Positions 1-9,072 of a DNA stretch of 22,338 bases are shown in pieces. Location: contig DBWC01000025.1 of assembly GCA_002308615.1 (NCBI GenBank), forward strand, positions 2,106 through 24,443, written 5' to 3'. Under the pieces are notes generated by a model. That model was not told the origin of the DNA, searched no databases, and was given only the letters and a program-made list of their open reading frames with translations. The position numbers and the translations under genes were made by a program. This stretch comes from Clostridiales bacterium UBA1248 (GTDB taxonomy: Bacteria > Bacillota > Clostridia > Oscillospirales > CAG-272). Numbering within the stretch: the stretch's first letter is position 1; each line of letters starts with the position of its first letter.

Positions 1-3000
1 GACAGCGATTATCTGATAAACGGCAAGCAGTGCCGTCTTAAAGACATACACGCGCTTTTCATGAACACCGGCATAGGCAAGGGCGGTTACTCCGTCATAG
101 GTCAGGGCAGGATAGCGGAGATAGTATCGGCTAAAAGTGAGGACCGCCGTATAGTTTTCGAAGAAGCGGCGGGGATATCAAAATACAAATTCAGCAAAAA
201 CGAGGCGCTTAAAAAGCTGACCGCAACGCAGGAAAATCTCACGAGATTGAACGATATAAACAGCGTTTTGGCGTCGCGCGTCGGCCCGCTTGAAAAGGAA
301 TCCGAAAAAGCGCGCAAATACATGGAGATCTACGAGGAAAAGCGGATGCTCGACATCGCCCTGTGGCTTTACGACATGGCGGAGCTTACAAAGCGCATCG
401 CTTCCTTACGCGGAACGTTTGAGATATATTCAAACGATCTTGAAATGACGGAAACGGAAGCGGAAAAGCTGGCGGAACAGACAACGGCTCTGTTCGATAC
501 GCTGCAGGAGTTAAAGCGCGATACCGAAAGATGCAACACGGAGCTTTCAAAAACGCAGAACGAGCGTGCGGAAGCGACGAACCGCGCGGCGTTCGCCACG
601 GCGGAAGCGCAGAATCTGAAAGAAAAAACAGACGAGCTGACGGAACGGTTGAAAAACTTAAAGGAAAGCTTATCAGACGCACAGAGAACAAAAAACGAAA
701 GAGAAACCGCCCTGCGCGAATCAAAAGACAAGGATACGGAGCTTTGCGCTAAGGAAAAAGCCGCCCAGGCCGCGTACGACGAGATATGCGCCAAAATAGA
801 CGAGTGCGCTAAAGAAATATCGGATCTGTCCGAGAAGACCGCTCAAATAAACGACGAGATGATAGATCTGCGCATAAGTCTGACCGTAACGGACAGCACG
901 GACGCGACGGACACGGAAAAGACCGCGGAGCTTGATCAGTCCATCGCCGCGCAGAACGAGATCATAGCAAAGCTCAAGGACGAGCTCGCCTCGGCAAAGG
1001 CGCAGTTTGACAGATTTGAAGAAAAACGTACAAAAACGGCGAAAAAGCTCTCCGAGGTAAAAGAAAAGATCGCGGACGCCGAAGAAAAACAGCAGACTTT
1101 GAGGCGCACAAAGGACGACGCGGACGTCGCATACCGGGTCGCGGAGCGAAAAGTCGAAGCGCTGAAGCGCATGGAGGAGCTTTTTGAGGGATATTCCCGC
1201 GCGACGCGCTTTGTTATGGACGAGGCGAAAAAAGGAAACCTTAAAGGCGTATACGCGCCGGTGTCGCAGCTCATATCCGTGCCGGAAAAATATACGACGG
1301 CGATAGAGTGCTCGCTCGGCTCCGCTCTGCAGAATATAGTGGTGGAAGACGAGGCGGCGGCAAAGGCGGCGATGTACGCTCTGAAAAGCGCCGGTGCCGG
1401 ACGCACGACGTTTCTGCCGGTCGCGACCGTCAAGCCGTCGTATCTGTCGCAGGATATCGGACAGCTTAAAAAGATGCGCGGATTTGAGGGAGTGGCGTCC
1501 GATCTCGTATCCGCCGATAAAAAATTCGACGACATATGCAAAAACCTGCTCGGCAGGACGGCGGTGTTCGACAACATAGACAACGCCGTGTCGTGCGCGA
1601 AGCAGTTCGGATACAAAATAAGGATAACCACGCTTGACGGTCAACAGATAAACGCCGGCGGCTCGTTCACGGGCGGCTCCGGCATAAAAGACAGCGGCAT
1701 ACTGTCCCGCGGACGCGAGATAGAATCGCTTACCGCGCTTATGGAAAAATGCAAAAAATCAGCGGAAAAAGCCGAGGCCGACCTTAAAGAGCTTGGCGCT
1801 CTTATGCAGTCTTTGTCGCTTGAATGCGACAATCTTACCGCCGAGGACGGCATAACCGCCGCGCTTCAGAACGAGGCGTCGTCCGCCGTTAAGGTCGCGG
1901 AAGCGAAGCTTGACCAGGCGTACGAAAGAGCCGGAGAAACTGAAGCGGAAAAACTCGGCATAACGGAAAAAGCCGAGGCTCGCCGCAAAAAGCGCGAAGA
2001 AGAGGCAAAGCGCCTTGAAGAGCTGACTCAAACGCTGAAGCAGTACGGCGAAAAGAGCGCGGAGCTCGACTCGGACATGAACAGATACAACGCCGAACAG
2101 CAAGATCTGCGTTCCGAGCTTGAAGATGCGAGGATAAAAGCGGCGGAAAACGCGCGCGGCACCGCGGCGTATCAGGCGTCGCTGTATGAAAGCGAAAGCA
2201 CCTGCGCCGTGCTTGAACAAAGCATATCCGCCTCAAACGAAAAGCTTATATACTACAGAAACAAGCTGACGGAAAACGCGGAGAAATCTAACAAGACGAG
2301 CACGGATCTTTCCGCGTACGAACAGCGTATAAAAGAGCTTGAAGCGGAAATACGCGAGCTTTCCGACAAAGCGATACAGACCGAGAGCAAATACACGGCA
2401 GTACGCAATTCCGAGCGTGAAAAGAACGAGCAGAAACAGCAGCTGATAGAGAAAAAGATACAGTCGCAGTCAAAGCTTGAAAACGCGGAAGCGGAGCGTG
2501 AAAAGCTGAAGATCGTACTTGAAGAAAACTACGAGCTTTCATATTCGCAGGCAAAGGAAAAGGCGATAGAATACAACTGTCCCGAAGTTACCGAAAGCAG
2601 CAGGCCCGAACTTTTCAGACGCCAGACGGATCTGCGCTCAAAGATACGCGCGCTCGGTCACGTAAACGTCTCCGCTATCGAGGAATACCGGGAGGTCAAA
2701 AAACAGTACGACGAGCTGACGGCTCAGATAGCGGACTTAACAGCTTCCGAAACGGATCTGTTACAGATCATAGAAAAGCTCGATAACGAGATGAAAACGG
2801 GATTTGTTACCGCGTTTGAGAACATCAACGTACATTTCGGTCAGGTGTTCAGGCGGCTCTTCGGCGGCGGTACGGCGGAGCTCGTGCTGCGCGATCCGGA
2901 TAACGTGCTTGAATCCGGCATAGATATAAACGTCGCTCCTCCCGGAAAGATAATAAAGAACTTATCGCTTCTGTCCGGCGGCGAGCAGTCGTTTGTGGCT

Positions 3001-3276
3001 ATCGCCATTTACCTTGCTCTGATCGAGGTCAACCCGACGCCGTTCATCATGCTTGACGAGATAGAGGCGGCGCTCGACGAGGTGAACGTGGACCGTTTTG
3101 CGCAGTACATAAAAGAAACGCAGGACAAGACGCAGTTCATCATGATAACCCACAGACGCGGCACGATGGAGGTCGCGGAAAAGCTGTACGGCGTTACGAT
3201 GCCTACAAAGGGAATAACAAAAGTGCTTTCGCTCGACATCGGCGAAATTGAAGAAAAGTTGGGAAAGCTGGAATAA
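1..3276 (+). CDS. smc: Chromosome partition protein SMC (5' end outside window)
   Basis: Structural maintenance of chromosomes ATPase, which with ScpA/ScpB organises and segregates the chromosome. The reading frame is open from base 1 and in frame with the ATG at 61, so the 61 ATG is internal; 1091 residues are visible of a family norm of about 1180, and the Walker A (P-loop) lies upstream of the window. Visible parts in order: the Q-loop stretch with GQGRI near 103-117, a long charged coiled-coil, the hinge at about 1240-1680 ending in the conserved GGSFTGG (1657-1677), the returning coiled-coil, then the C-terminal ATPase half with signature LSGGEQ (2971-2988), Walker B FIMLDE (3043-3060) and D-loop ALDEVN. 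The stop is 4 nt before the ftsY ATG, so the two are probably one transcript. The identification is firm; only the start is missing. Confidence 0.97.
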   Translation, partial: DSDYLINGKQCRLKDIHALFMNTGIGKGGYSVIGQGRIAEIVSAKSEDRRIVFEEAAGISKYKFSKNEALKKLTATQENLTRLNDINSVLASRVGPLEKESEKARKYMEIYEEKRMLDIALWLYDMAELTKRIASLRGTFEIYSNDLEMTETEAEKLAEQTTALFDTLQELKRDTERCNTELSKTQNERAEATNRAAFATAEAQNLKEKTDELTERLKNLKESLSDAQRTKNERETALRESKDKDTELCAKEKAAQAAYDEICAKIDECAKEISDLSEKTAQINDEMIDLRISLTVTDSTDATDTEKTAELDQSIAAQNEIIAKLKDELASAKAQFDRFEEKRTKTAKKLSEVKEKIADAEEKQQTLRRTKDDADVAYRVAERKVEALKRMEELFEGYSRATRFVMDEAKKGNLKGVYAPVSQLISVPEKYTTAIECSLGSALQNIVVEDEAAAKAAMYALKSAGAGRTTFLPVATVKPSYLSQDIGQLKKMRGFEGVASDLVSADKKFDDICKNLLGRTAVFDNIDNAVSCAKQFGYKIRITTLDGQQINAGGSFTGGSGIKDSGILSRGREIESLTALMEKCKKSAEKAEADLKELGALMQSLSLECDNLTAEDGITAALQNEASSAVKVAEAKLDQAYERAGETEAEKLGITEKAEARRKKREEEAKRLEELTQTLKQYGEKSAELDSDMNRYNAEQQDLRSELEDARIKAAENARGTAAYQASLYESESTCAVLEQSISASNEKLIYYRNKLTENAEKSNKTSTDLSAYEQRIKELEAEIRELSDKAIQTESKYTAVRNSEREKNEQKQQLIEKKIQSQSKLENAEAEREKLKIVLEENYELSYSQAKEKAIEYNCPEVTESSRPELFRRQTDLRSKIRALGHVNVSAIEEYREVKKQYDELTAQIADLTASETDLLQIIEKLDNEMKTGFVTAFENINVHFGQVFRRLFGGGTAELVLRDPDNVLESGIDINVAPPGKIIKNLSLLSGGEQSFVAIAIYLALIEVNPTPFIMLDEIEAALDEVNVDRFAQYIKETQDKTQFIMITHRRGTMEVAEKLYGVTMPTKGITKVLSLDIGEIEEKLGKLE

Positions 3277-3280
3277 TAAA

Positions 3281-4186
3281 ATGGGATTCTTTGAAAAACT
3301 CAAAAACGGACTGAAAAAGACGAAGGACGCGCTTTTCGGCAAGGTACACGACCTTTTCGTATCAATGAGAAAGGTGGATGAGGACCTGCTTGAAGAGCTT
3401 GAAGAGATACTTATAACAAGTGACGTGGGCGTTGAAACGACGGAGAAAATAATAGCAAAGCTCCGTCGCCGCATACAGGAGGACCGCATAACCGAAAGCG
3501 AGGACGCCTACAACGCCTTGAAGGAAGTAATAGGCGAGATGATAGACGACGGGGAGCCGCTGGATCTTTCGACAAAGCCCGCCGTGGTGCTCGTCATAGG
3601 CGTAAACGGCGTGGGCAAGACCACGTCTATTGCGAAAATAGCGCATTATCTTAAAGGTCAGGGCAAAAAAGTCATGCTTGCCGCGGCTGACACTTTCCGC
3701 GCCGCCGCGATAGATCAGCTCGGCATCTGGGCTGACCGCATAGGCGTCGATATGATAAAGCATGAGGAAGGCTCCGACCCGGCGTCCGTCGTTTACGACG
3801 CTGCCGCCGCCGCAAAGGCGAGGGGCGCGGACGTGCTCATAATAGACACCGCCGGAAGGCTCCATAACAAGAAAAACCTTATGGACGAGCTTGCAAAGAT
3901 AAACCGCGTAGTCGGCAAGGAGCTGCCGGACTCCGCGCGCGAAACGCTTCTGGTACTTGACGCTACGACAGGACAAAACGCCGTTATACAGGCAAAGGAA
4001 TTCAGCAACACGGCGGACATTACCGGCCTGGTGCTTACAAAACTCGACGGCACGGCGAAGGGCGGTATCGTGATATCGGTAAAAGACGAGCTCGGCATAC
4101 CCGTGAAATTCATAGGCGTGGGCGAAAAAGCCGACGATATGCAGCCGTTCATCGCAGCTGACTTTATTAACGCGTTATTTGAATAA
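3281..4186 (+). CDS. ftsY: Signal recognition particle receptor FtsY
   Basis: SRP receptor GTPase that docks the ribosome-SRP complex at the membrane for co-translational protein insertion. The chosen start is ATG 3281 (MGFFEKLKNGLKKTK), giving 301 aa; a longer frame from TTG 3248 would overlap smc and adds residues unlike the family. The product has the N domain (about 1-85) with a short amphipathic N-terminus and no long acidic A domain, as is usual in Firmicutes. The G domain follows, with P-loop GVNGVGKTT (107-115), DTFRAAA, DTAGR (189-193) and TKLD (253-256). The gene follows smc directly, a common clostridial order. Its stop TAA shares its last base with the ATG of rdgB (TAATG), which suggests translational coupling. 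No clear Shine-Dalgarno is seen close to 3281. Confidence 0.97.
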   Translation: MGFFEKLKNGLKKTKDALFGKVHDLFVSMRKVDEDLLEELEEILITSDVGVETTEKIIAKLRRRIQEDRITESEDAYNALKEVIGEMIDDGEPLDLSTKPAVVLVIGVNGVGKTTSIAKIAHYLKGQGKKVMLAAADTFRAAAIDQLGIWADRIGVDMIKHEEGSDPASVVYDAAAAAKARGADVLIIDTAGRLHNKKNLMDELAKINRVVGKELPDSARETLLVLDATTGQNAVIQAKEFSNTADITGLVLTKLDGTAKGGIVISVKDELGIPVKFIGVGEKADDMQPFIAADFINALFE

Positions 4187-4776
4187 TGAAATTCGTACTT
4201 GCGTCAAACAACAAGAAGAAAATTGCCGAGCTTAGGACTATTCTGTCGGCTCTTATGCCGGAATGTGAAGTCTTATCGCTTGCCGACGCCGGAATAACGG
4301 GCGATATAGAGGAAAACGGCAGTACGTTTGAAGAAAACTCGGTAATAAAAGCTTCAGTCCCGGCAAAGCTCGGTTATATAGGCATAGCGGACGATTCCGG
4401 TTTATGCGTCGACGCTTTGGACGGCGCGCCCGGCGTTTATTCGGCAAGATATTCGGGCAATGGCGATCAGGCGAACATCGACAAGCTCTTATCGGAGCTA
4501 TATAACGTACCTGATGAAAAAAGGACGGCAAAATTCGTCTGCGTGATGAGCGCGGTGTTCTCTGACGGAAAAACGATTACCGCGCGCGGCGAGGCGCACG
4601 GCGTTATACTGAGAGAGCGCAGAGGCGAAGACGGCTTCGGCTACGACCCGGTATTTTACAGCACGGATCTGCATAAAACTTTTGCCGAGGCGTCGGCGGA
4701 CGAAAAAAACAAGGTATCGCACAGAGGCAGAGCGCTTGCCGCGTTCTGCGATAAGCTGAGGAGTATAATATGTTGA
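4186..4776 (+). CDS. rdgB: Non-canonical purine NTP pyrophosphatase (RdgB/HAM1 family)
   Basis: House-cleaning enzyme that hydrolyses dITP, ITP and XTP to monophosphate plus pyrophosphate and so keeps deaminated purines out of DNA and RNA. The 196-aa length matches the family. Visible motifs: substrate-binding SNNKKK (7-12), the metal and catalytic acidic pair in ADDSGL (Asp69/Asp70), SARYSG (86-91), FGYDPVF (151-157) and SHRGRA (178-183). The ATG overlaps the ftsY stop by one base and has no evident Shine-Dalgarno, so it probably depends on ribosomes finishing ftsY. The 3' end overlaps yhbY by 7 nt. Family assignment is secure. Confidence 0.96.
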   Translation: MKFVLASNNKKKIAELRTILSALMPECEVLSLADAGITGDIEENGSTFEENSVIKASVPAKLGYIGIADDSGLCVDALDGAPGVYSARYSGNGDQANIDKLLSELYNVPDEKRTAKFVCVMSAVFSDGKTITARGEAHGVILRERRGEDGFGYDPVFYSTDLHKTFAEASADEKNKVSHRGRALAAFCDKLRSIIC

Positions 4777-5072
4777 CTTCCAAACAGAGAGCGTTTTTGA
4801 AAAATCTCGGAGCAAAGATACAGCCGATATTTCAGATAGGCAAAAACGAGATCTCCGACAATATGGTAAAGCAGATAAGCGACGCGCTGACCGCGCACGA
4901 GCTTATAAAAATATCAGTCCTTGAAAATTCGCAGTACACGAGCCGTGAGGCGGCGGATATCACGGCTGAAAAAACGGGCGCGGACGTCGTGCTCGTCGTC
5001 GGAAACAGGTTTATTCTGTACAGAGAAACACAGGACAAAAAACGCAGGGAAAAAAGGATAATACTTCCGTAA
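4770..5072 (+). CDS. yhbY: CRM-domain ribosome assembly RNA-binding protein YhbY
   Basis: Small (100 aa) single CRM-domain protein; the family binds pre-50S particles and helps ribosome maturation. It starts MLTSKQRAFLKNLG, the usual YhbY opening, followed by the IQPIFQIGK stretch and the ELIKISVLENS strand. The GxxG-type loop reads GKNE where many relatives have GKGG or GKNG. The start is supported by a good Shine-Dalgarno GAGGAG (4758-4763) 6 nt before the ATG, even though it sits inside the end of rdgB. The stop TAA shares a base with the next ATG (TAATG at 5070-5074). The yhbY-nadD-yqeK-rsfS neighbourhood is typical of Firmicutes. Confidence 0.94.
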   Translation: MLTSKQRAFLKNLGAKIQPIFQIGKNEISDNMVKQISDALTAHELIKISVLENSQYTSREAADITAEKTGADVVLVVGNRFILYRETQDKKRREKRIILP

Positions 5073-6625
5073 TGAGAACAGGTATATACGGCGGCGCGTT
5101 CTCTCCGCCGCACAAAGGACACACTGCCGCGGCAAAATACTTTTTATCCGCGGCTAAACTCGACAGGCTGCTCATAACACCGAGCCTTACGTCGCCGCAC
5201 AAGCCCACGGCAAAGGACGACGACCCTCAGGCAAGGATCGAAATGCTGAAGCTCGCGTTTTCCGACGAGCCGAAGACAGAAGTATCCGACTATGAGATAC
5301 AAAAAGGCGGTATAAGCTATACTTATCTGACCCTGCGGCACTTTAAGGAAAGCGGCGATACGCTCTGCTTCCTCGTCGGCTCGGATATGTTTCTGTCGCT
5401 TGACAGCTGGCGCGAGCCCGCGGAGATATTCTCTCTCTGCGAGGTGTGGTGCTTAACGAGAACTGGCACGGACAGAGACGAGCTGCTTAACAAAAAGCGC
5501 GAGTACGAGGAAAAATTCGGCGCAGAATGCTTCGTGTGTGAAAACGACGCGGTGGTCGCTTCGTCCACCGACGTCAGACGCCTTTTAAGAGAGGGAAAAG
5601 ACGCGTCCCCATATCTTTCGGACAGCGTTTACGCATATATAAAAGAACACGATCTTTACGGCGCAAAAAACGCGGATATTAAGGAATATATATATAATAA
5701 TCTTTCAAATAAAAGATACGAACACAGCTTAGGCGTGGCATATACGGCGGAGGAGATAGGAGATAAGCTCGGATTGCCGGATTCCGATATAGCAAAGCTG
5801 ATACGCGCGGGACTCTGCCACGACGTATCAAAAGAATTAAGTACAAAAAAGCAGTTTGACCTTGTAAAAGAGGCGGGGATAGAGCCGCATCCGGATTATT
5901 ACACCGTTCCGGTAACGCTTCATCAGTTGTCCGGCGCCGTGCTTGCAAAAAAACTTTTCGGTATTGACAAAGACGTATACGATATGATACAATATCACTG
6001 CACCGGCTCCCCCGGAATGAGCCTGTACGATAAGATACTTTTCTTAGCGGACTTCATAGAGCCTAACAGGGAATACGATGCCTGTAAAGCTTTACGGGCG
6101 GAAATGTATTCGGATAAAATAACAAAAGAACGAATAAATAAAATATTTGTATTATGCTGCGGGCGCCAGCTCAAACACATTGAGGAAAAAGGCTATCCCG
6201 CTCACAGCTTAACACGTCTGACATATGATACGGAGGTACAGAAAATGACGGAAGAAAAAACGCTTGACTTAACGAATGCAAATTCAAACGAAATAGCGGA
6301 AGAGGCAAAGCGCGTGCTTGACGAAAAACTCGCAAAGCATATCGAAATAATACCCGTAAGAGACAAGACCGTCGTAACGGATTATTTCGTGCTTGCCAAC
6401 GCCACGTCCACAACGCACGTAAAGGCGCTCGCGGACGAGGTCGAATACAAGCTCGGCGAAGCGGGACTTAAACCGCTCCACACGGACGGGCAGCCCGGCG
6501 GCGAATGGTACGTTCTTGATTACGGCGTCGTAATAGTCCATATATTCTTAGGCAGCGCGCGCGAATTTTATAAATTAGACAGGCTCTGGCAGGACAAAGC
6601 GCCTATCGAAAATGCAGAGGAATAA
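5072..6625 (+). CDS. nadD-yqeK-rsfS: Triple fusion NadD-YqeK-RsfS
   Basis: One uninterrupted 517-codon frame carries three proteins that are usually separate neighbours. Residues 1 to about 198 are nicotinate-nucleotide adenylyltransferase (NAD synthesis), with the nucleotidyltransferase motif GGAFSPPHKGH (7-17) and SSTDVRR (164-170). Residues about 200-388 are a YqeK-type HD-domain hydrolase; the family cleaves Ap4A. The HD residues are visible: His218 in YEHSLG, His250-Asp251 in LCHDVSKE, and Asp327 in LADFIEP. Residues 392-517 are ribosomal silencing factor RsfS, which binds uL14 and blocks subunit joining; TDYFVL, DGQPGGEW and the DYGVVIVHIF strand are visible. The NadD-YqeK join has no internal ATG or RBS, so that fusion looks obligatory. 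The YqeK-RsfS join is only about three codons and contains a strong ribosome-binding site. The product overlaps yhbY by one base and ends 4 nt before leuS. Confidence 0.93.
   Translation: MRTGIYGGAFSPPHKGHTAAAKYFLSAAKLDRLLITPSLTSPHKPTAKDDDPQARIEMLKLAFSDEPKTEVSDYEIQKGGISYTYLTLRHFKESGDTLCFLVGSDMFLSLDSWREPAEIFSLCEVWCLTRTGTDRDELLNKKREYEEKFGAECFVCENDAVVASSTDVRRLLREGKDASPYLSDSVYAYIKEHDLYGAKNADIKEYIYNNLSNKRYEHSLGVAYTAEEIGDKLGLPDSDIAKLIRAGLCHDVSKELSTKKQFDLVKEAGIEPHPDYYTVPVTLHQLSGAVLAKKLFGIDKDVYDMIQYHCTGSPGMSLYDKILFLADFIEPNREYDACKALRAEMYSDKITKERINKIFVLCCGRQLKHIEEKGYPAHSLTRLTYDTEVQKMTEEKTLDLTNANSNEIAEEAKRVLDEKLAKHIEIIPVRDKTVVTDYFVLANATSTTHVKALADEVEYKLGEAGLKPLHTDGQPGGEWYVLDYGVVIVHIFLGSAREFYKLDRLWQDKAPIENAEE
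6232..6247 (+). promoter_or_regulatory. Internal Shine-Dalgarno and ATG for free RsfS
   Basis: GGAGGT at 6232-6237, seven bases, then ATG at 6245 (codon 392 of the fusion frame). This is a near-perfect ribosome-binding site, placed exactly where the RsfS domain begins (MTEEKTLDL). It suggests that a separate 126-aa RsfS is made as well as, or instead of, the full fusion. That the site is used is an inference. Confidence 0.7.
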
Positions 6626-6629
6626 AAAA

Positions 6630-9032
6630 ATGAAATACGATTATAAAGAAATTGAGCCCAAATGGCAGAAAATATGGGAAGAAAAAGGCGTTTTTCACGC
6701 AGAGGATAATAGTTCCAAGCCCAAATTCTACGCGTTGGTGGAATTTCCGTATCCGTCGGGCGCCGGTATGCACGTCGGTCACATAAAGGCTTACTCCGGA
6801 CTTGACGTCGTATCGCACAAGCGCAGGATGCAGGGCTACAACGTCCTTTTCCCGATGGGATTCGACTCCTTCGGTCTTCCCGCTGAAAACTACGCGATAA
6901 AGACGAACACGCATCCGCACGTAATAACGACGAAAAACGTGGAGCATTTCAAGGACCAGATGAAAAAGATCGGTTTTTCGTTTGACTGGACCCGCGAGAT
7001 ATCCACTTCTCTGCCCGATTACTACAAATGGACACAGTGGATATTCCTTAAAATGTTCGATCACGGGCTCGTTTTCCGCGCAAAAACTCTCGTAAACTAC
7101 TGCCCGCACTGCAAGGTCGTTTTATCAAACGAGGATTCACAGGGCGGCAAATGCGACGTATGCCACAGCGACGTCATACAGCTGCCGAAGGACGTATGGT
7201 ATCTGAAGATCACGCAGTACGCGGACAAGCTGCTGCAAGGTCTTGACGAGGTCGACTATCCGGACAGCATCAAACAGCAGCAGATTACGTGGATAGGCAA
7301 GTCCACCGGCGCTTTCGTCGACTTTTCGCTTGACGGAACGGAAGACAAGCTTGAAATATATACCACGAGATGCGACACGCTCTACGGCGTCACGTTCATG
7401 GTCATAGCGCCCGAGCATCCGATACTCGACAAGCACAAAGATATGATCAAAAACTGGGCGGACGTTGAAGCGTACCGCGCGGAATGTGCAAAAAAGACGG
7501 AATTCGAGCGCACGCAGCTCGTAAAAGACAAAACGGGCGTAAAGCTTGACGGTCTTTGCGCAAAAAACCCGGTAAACGGAAAGAAAATACCTATATTCAT
7601 AGCGGACTACGTAATGATGGGCTACGGCACCGGCGCCATTATGGCGGTCCCGGCGCACGACCAGCGCGACTATGAATTTGCAAAAAAATTCGGCGTTGAC
7701 ATTATCCAGGTCATCGAAGGCGGAGACATAGAAAAAGAAGCCTACACCGGCGACGGCAGGATGATAAACTCGGATTTCTTAAATCAGTACGACAACAAAA
7801 AAGACAGCATCGCCGCGATGCTCGAATATTTAGGCGAAGCCGGCATAGGCAAAAAGGGCGTTCAGTACAAGATGAAGGACTGGGCGTTCAACCGCCAGAG
7901 ATACTGGGGCGAGCCGATACCGCTTATCCACTGCCCGAAGTGCGGTACGGTAGGCGTTCCTTACGAAGAGCTGCCGCTCGTACTTCCTGACGTTGAAAAC
8001 TTTGAACCGGGCACGGACGGGCAGTCGCCGCTTGCGCGTATAGAGTCGTTCGTAAACTGCAAATGTCCGAAGTGCGGCGGCGACGCCAAGCGTGAGACGG
8101 ACACGATGCCGCAGTGGGCGGGCTCTTCGTGGTACTTCCTGCGTTTCATAGATCCGCACAACGACAAGGCTTTCGCAGATCCGGAAAAGATGAAATACTG
8201 GATGCCGGTAGACTGGTACAACGGCGGTATGGAGCACGTGACGCGCCACCTGCTGTACTCGCGTTTCTGGCACAGATTCTTATACGACATAGGCGAGGTC
8301 AACACAAAAGAGCCGTACGCGAAGCGCTCGTATCAGGGACTTATATTAGGTCCGGACGGCAACAAGATGAGTAAATCCGCCGGCAACGTAATAGACCCGC
8401 TTGACATAGTTGAAAAATACGGCGCGGATACGCTGCGCACCTATGTTCTGTTCATGGGCGACTACACCGCCGCGGCTCCGTGGAACGATGATTCCGTAAA
8501 AGGCTGCCGCAGATTCCTTGAAAGAGTCGCTTCTTTGACCGACATAATGACCGCTAAGGAAGAGGACGCAAAGCTCGAGAGCCTCGTTCACAAGACCATA
8601 CGCAAAGTCGGCGACGATATAGAAGCGATGAAATACAACACGGCGATAGCCGCGCTGATGACGCTTATAAACGAATTCGGCAAAGCAGGCGCGATAACTA
8701 AATTCGACCTTGAAACGTTTATAAAGCTGCTGTCCCCGTTCGCGCCGCATCTGACCGAGGAAATGTGGGAGAGCTTAGGACATAAAACGCTTCTCGCCGT
8801 CACGCCGTGGCCCGAATACGACGAGGCAAAGACCGTTGACAGCACGGTGGAAATAGGCGTACAGTTCAACGGCAAATCGCGCGGAACGGTAGTCATACCA
8901 GCCGACGCGGACAAAGACGCCGCCGTCGCCGCCGTAAAAGACTCCGGCAAATTCGCCTCCCAGCTTGACGGAAAACAGATAGTAAAAGAGATCTACGTTC
9001 CCGGAAGGATAATAAATCTTATAGTAAAATAA
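6630..9032 (+). CDS. leuS: Leucyl-tRNA synthetase
   Basis: Class I aminoacyl-tRNA synthetase that charges tRNA-Leu. The chosen start is ATG 6630 (MKYDYKEIEPKWQ, 800 aa): it has the Shine-Dalgarno AGAGGA (6616-6621) about 9 nt upstream and lies 4 nt after the fusion stop, whereas an ATG at 6612 would lie inside the previous gene. Visible motifs: HIGH-type HVGH (48-51); zinc knuckle Cys158/161 and Cys175/178; the CP1 editing domain with TTRCDTLYG around 245-253 and the GTGAIMAVPAHD stretch; a second Cys set 435/438 and 479/482; QWAGSSWYFLR; KMSKS (579-583); and the anticodon-binding and C-terminal domains. The editing-site stretch has Cys248 where Pro or Ala is common. It is the last gene of the operon, followed by a strong terminator. 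Confidence 0.97.
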   Translation: MKYDYKEIEPKWQKIWEEKGVFHAEDNSSKPKFYALVEFPYPSGAGMHVGHIKAYSGLDVVSHKRRMQGYNVLFPMGFDSFGLPAENYAIKTNTHPHVITTKNVEHFKDQMKKIGFSFDWTREISTSLPDYYKWTQWIFLKMFDHGLVFRAKTLVNYCPHCKVVLSNEDSQGGKCDVCHSDVIQLPKDVWYLKITQYADKLLQGLDEVDYPDSIKQQQITWIGKSTGAFVDFSLDGTEDKLEIYTTRCDTLYGVTFMVIAPEHPILDKHKDMIKNWADVEAYRAECAKKTEFERTQLVKDKTGVKLDGLCAKNPVNGKKIPIFIADYVMMGYGTGAIMAVPAHDQRDYEFAKKFGVDIIQVIEGGDIEKEAYTGDGRMINSDFLNQYDNKKDSIAAMLEYLGEAGIGKKGVQYKMKDWAFNRQRYWGEPIPLIHCPKCGTVGVPYEELPLVLPDVENFEPGTDGQSPLARIESFVNCKCPKCGGDAKRETDTMPQWAGSSWYFLRFIDPHNDKAFADPEKMKYWMPVDWYNGGMEHVTRHLLYSRFWHRFLYDIGEVNTKEPYAKRSYQGLILGPDGNKMSKSAGNVIDPLDIVEKYGADTLRTYVLFMGDYTAAAPWNDDSVKGCRRFLERVASLTDIMTAKEEDAKLESLVHKTIRKVGDDIEAMKYNTAIAALMTLINEFGKAGAITKFDLETFIKLLSPFAPHLTEEMWESLGHKTLLAVTPWPEYDEAKTVDSTVEIGVQFNGKSRGTVVIPADADKDAAVAAVKDSGKFASQLDGKQIVKEIYVPGRIINLIVK

Positions 9033-9044
9033 TTTACCCATAAC

Positions 9045-9071
9045 AAAAACAGGCATTAAAGCCTGTTTTTT
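9045..9071. terminator. Bidirectional intrinsic terminator after leuS
   Basis: Perfect 10-bp inverted repeat, AAAAACAGGC (9045-9054) and GCCTGTTTTT (9061-9070), around a 6-nt loop, followed by another T. The + strand has a T run after the stem, ending the smc-leuS operon. The A run on the left arm gives a T run on the - strand, so it can also end the convergent gene whose stop lies at 9073. Confidence 0.9.
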
Positions 9072-9072
9072 C

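Noticed and set aside
721..1644. Long - strand frame (307 codons) inside smc
   Set aside because: It lies fully within smc, has no family resemblance or ribosome-binding site, and its composition is a mirror of the coiled-coil codons.
3248..3280. Upstream TTG start for ftsY
   Set aside because: It would put 11 extra residues inside the smc frame. The ATG at 3281 gives the family's usual MGFFEKLK opening.
6612..6629. Upstream ATG start for leuS
   Set aside because: It lies in the last codons of the fusion gene. The ATG at 6630 has a Shine-Dalgarno at the right distance and gives the usual N-terminus.
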